From an uncultured Lachnospiraceae bacterium (GTDB lineage Bacteria; Bacillota; Clostridia; Lachnospirales; Lachnospiraceae): DNA of 40,817 nucleotides. The notes beneath the pieces were generated by a model. The model was not told the origin of the DNA, ran no database searches, and saw nothing but the letters and a program-made list of their open reading frames with translations. Below are positions 40,752 to 40,817 of the stretch, in pieces (within the stretch, counting starts at the first letter, position 1; every line of letters starts with the position of its first letter). Location of the stretch: positions 1-40,817 of the forward strand of contig CAQGLR010000034.1 of assembly GCA_948794795.1 (NCBI GenBank), given 5' to 3'. A program made the translations under genes and the position numbers.

Positions 40752-40817
40752 GGGTTTACCCATTTTTAAATTACACAAAGATTATATTACTCTGGCAAAT
40801 TCCAAATGTTTTACCAA
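40752..40817 (+). repeat. Palindromic element, copy C (cut by window end)
   Basis: GGGTTTACCCATTTTT, AATTACACAAAGATTATATT, ACTCTGGCAAATTCCAAATG, then TTTTACCAA to the window end. It matches the arm at 26873-26935 and the beginning of copy A; the ending TTTTACCAA matches copies D and E just before their 16-nt motif. The core lies beyond the window. Confidence 0.8.

Overview
The window is low-GC DNA of an anaerobic, endospore-forming Clostridia bacterium, most likely a member of the Lachnospiraceae. This rests on three sporulation genes (spoIIID, a SipL-type DUF3794-LysM coat protein gene, and a cwlD-type amidase gene), small Clostridia families (DUF4250, DUF951, DUF1858), a two-cluster ferredoxin and an iron-dependent alcohol dehydrogenase. 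The species cannot be named from the sequence alone. No rRNA, tRNA, CRISPR array, intact insertion sequence or prophage was seen.

Layout. 1-4443: a gene end cut by the window edge, spoIIID, a flavin-dependent oxidoreductase, murG with a DUF4250 gene, and a GNAT acetyltransferase. 4471-9123: a chemoreceptor, the SipL-like gene and ilvE. 9328-12081: a minus-strand operon cwlD - sua5 - LMW-phosphatase-like gene - rpiB, similar to the ywlC-ywlE-ywlF order of Bacillus; the phosphatase-like protein lacks key catalytic residues. 12250-17789: a membrane-anchored GH18 protein, a small unknown gene, mecA, a DUF1858 redox protein, a ferredoxin and an Fe-alcohol dehydrogenase. 17887-22203: a compact pantothenate operon, panG-like - panB - panC - panD - coaBC, running from ketoisovalerate to 4'-phosphopantetheine apart from pantothenate kinase. 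22332-27314: a FIST-GGDEF diguanylate cyclase, an acyltransferase remnant, rpsR-ssb-rpsF and a DUF951 gene. 27642-34966: a hemolysin III family protein, then a minus-strand run asparaginase - unknown - ybaK-like - NUDIX - peptide-binding lipoprotein, and a Yip1-type membrane protein. 35250-40561: an oligopeptide transporter - PqqD-like - PepD dipeptidase operon facing a DUF2156 - cysteine hydrolase operon.

The most unusual content is intergenic: a family of long, foldable, palindromic elements. Full copies lie at 26551-26865 (plus), 26871-27129 (minus) and 33934-34117 (plus). Half copies lie at 34179-34270 (minus) and 24261-24346 (plus). A short terminal-repeat derivative is at 2408-2492 and a cut copy at 40752-40817. 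The three full copies differ along most of their stems, yet the two arms stay complementary. All three keep the same architecture, including a 16-nt unpaired-side motif (consensus MCGYTTSCRCTNSRWT), a short CAGTGC-like helix and ATTCCA...TGGAAT flanks. Two loci carry the same arrangement: a plus-strand copy facing a minus-strand copy whose 5' end sits at the stop codon of a minus-strand gene. This looks like either a non-autonomous mobile element that depends on DNA hairpins or a structured RNA family, and I do not recognise it as a named class.

Promoters of the TTGNNN-17-TATAAT type can be read upstream of many transcription units and settle several start codons. Several proteins are shorter than the longest open frame because a good ribosome binding site lies in front of an internal ATG.
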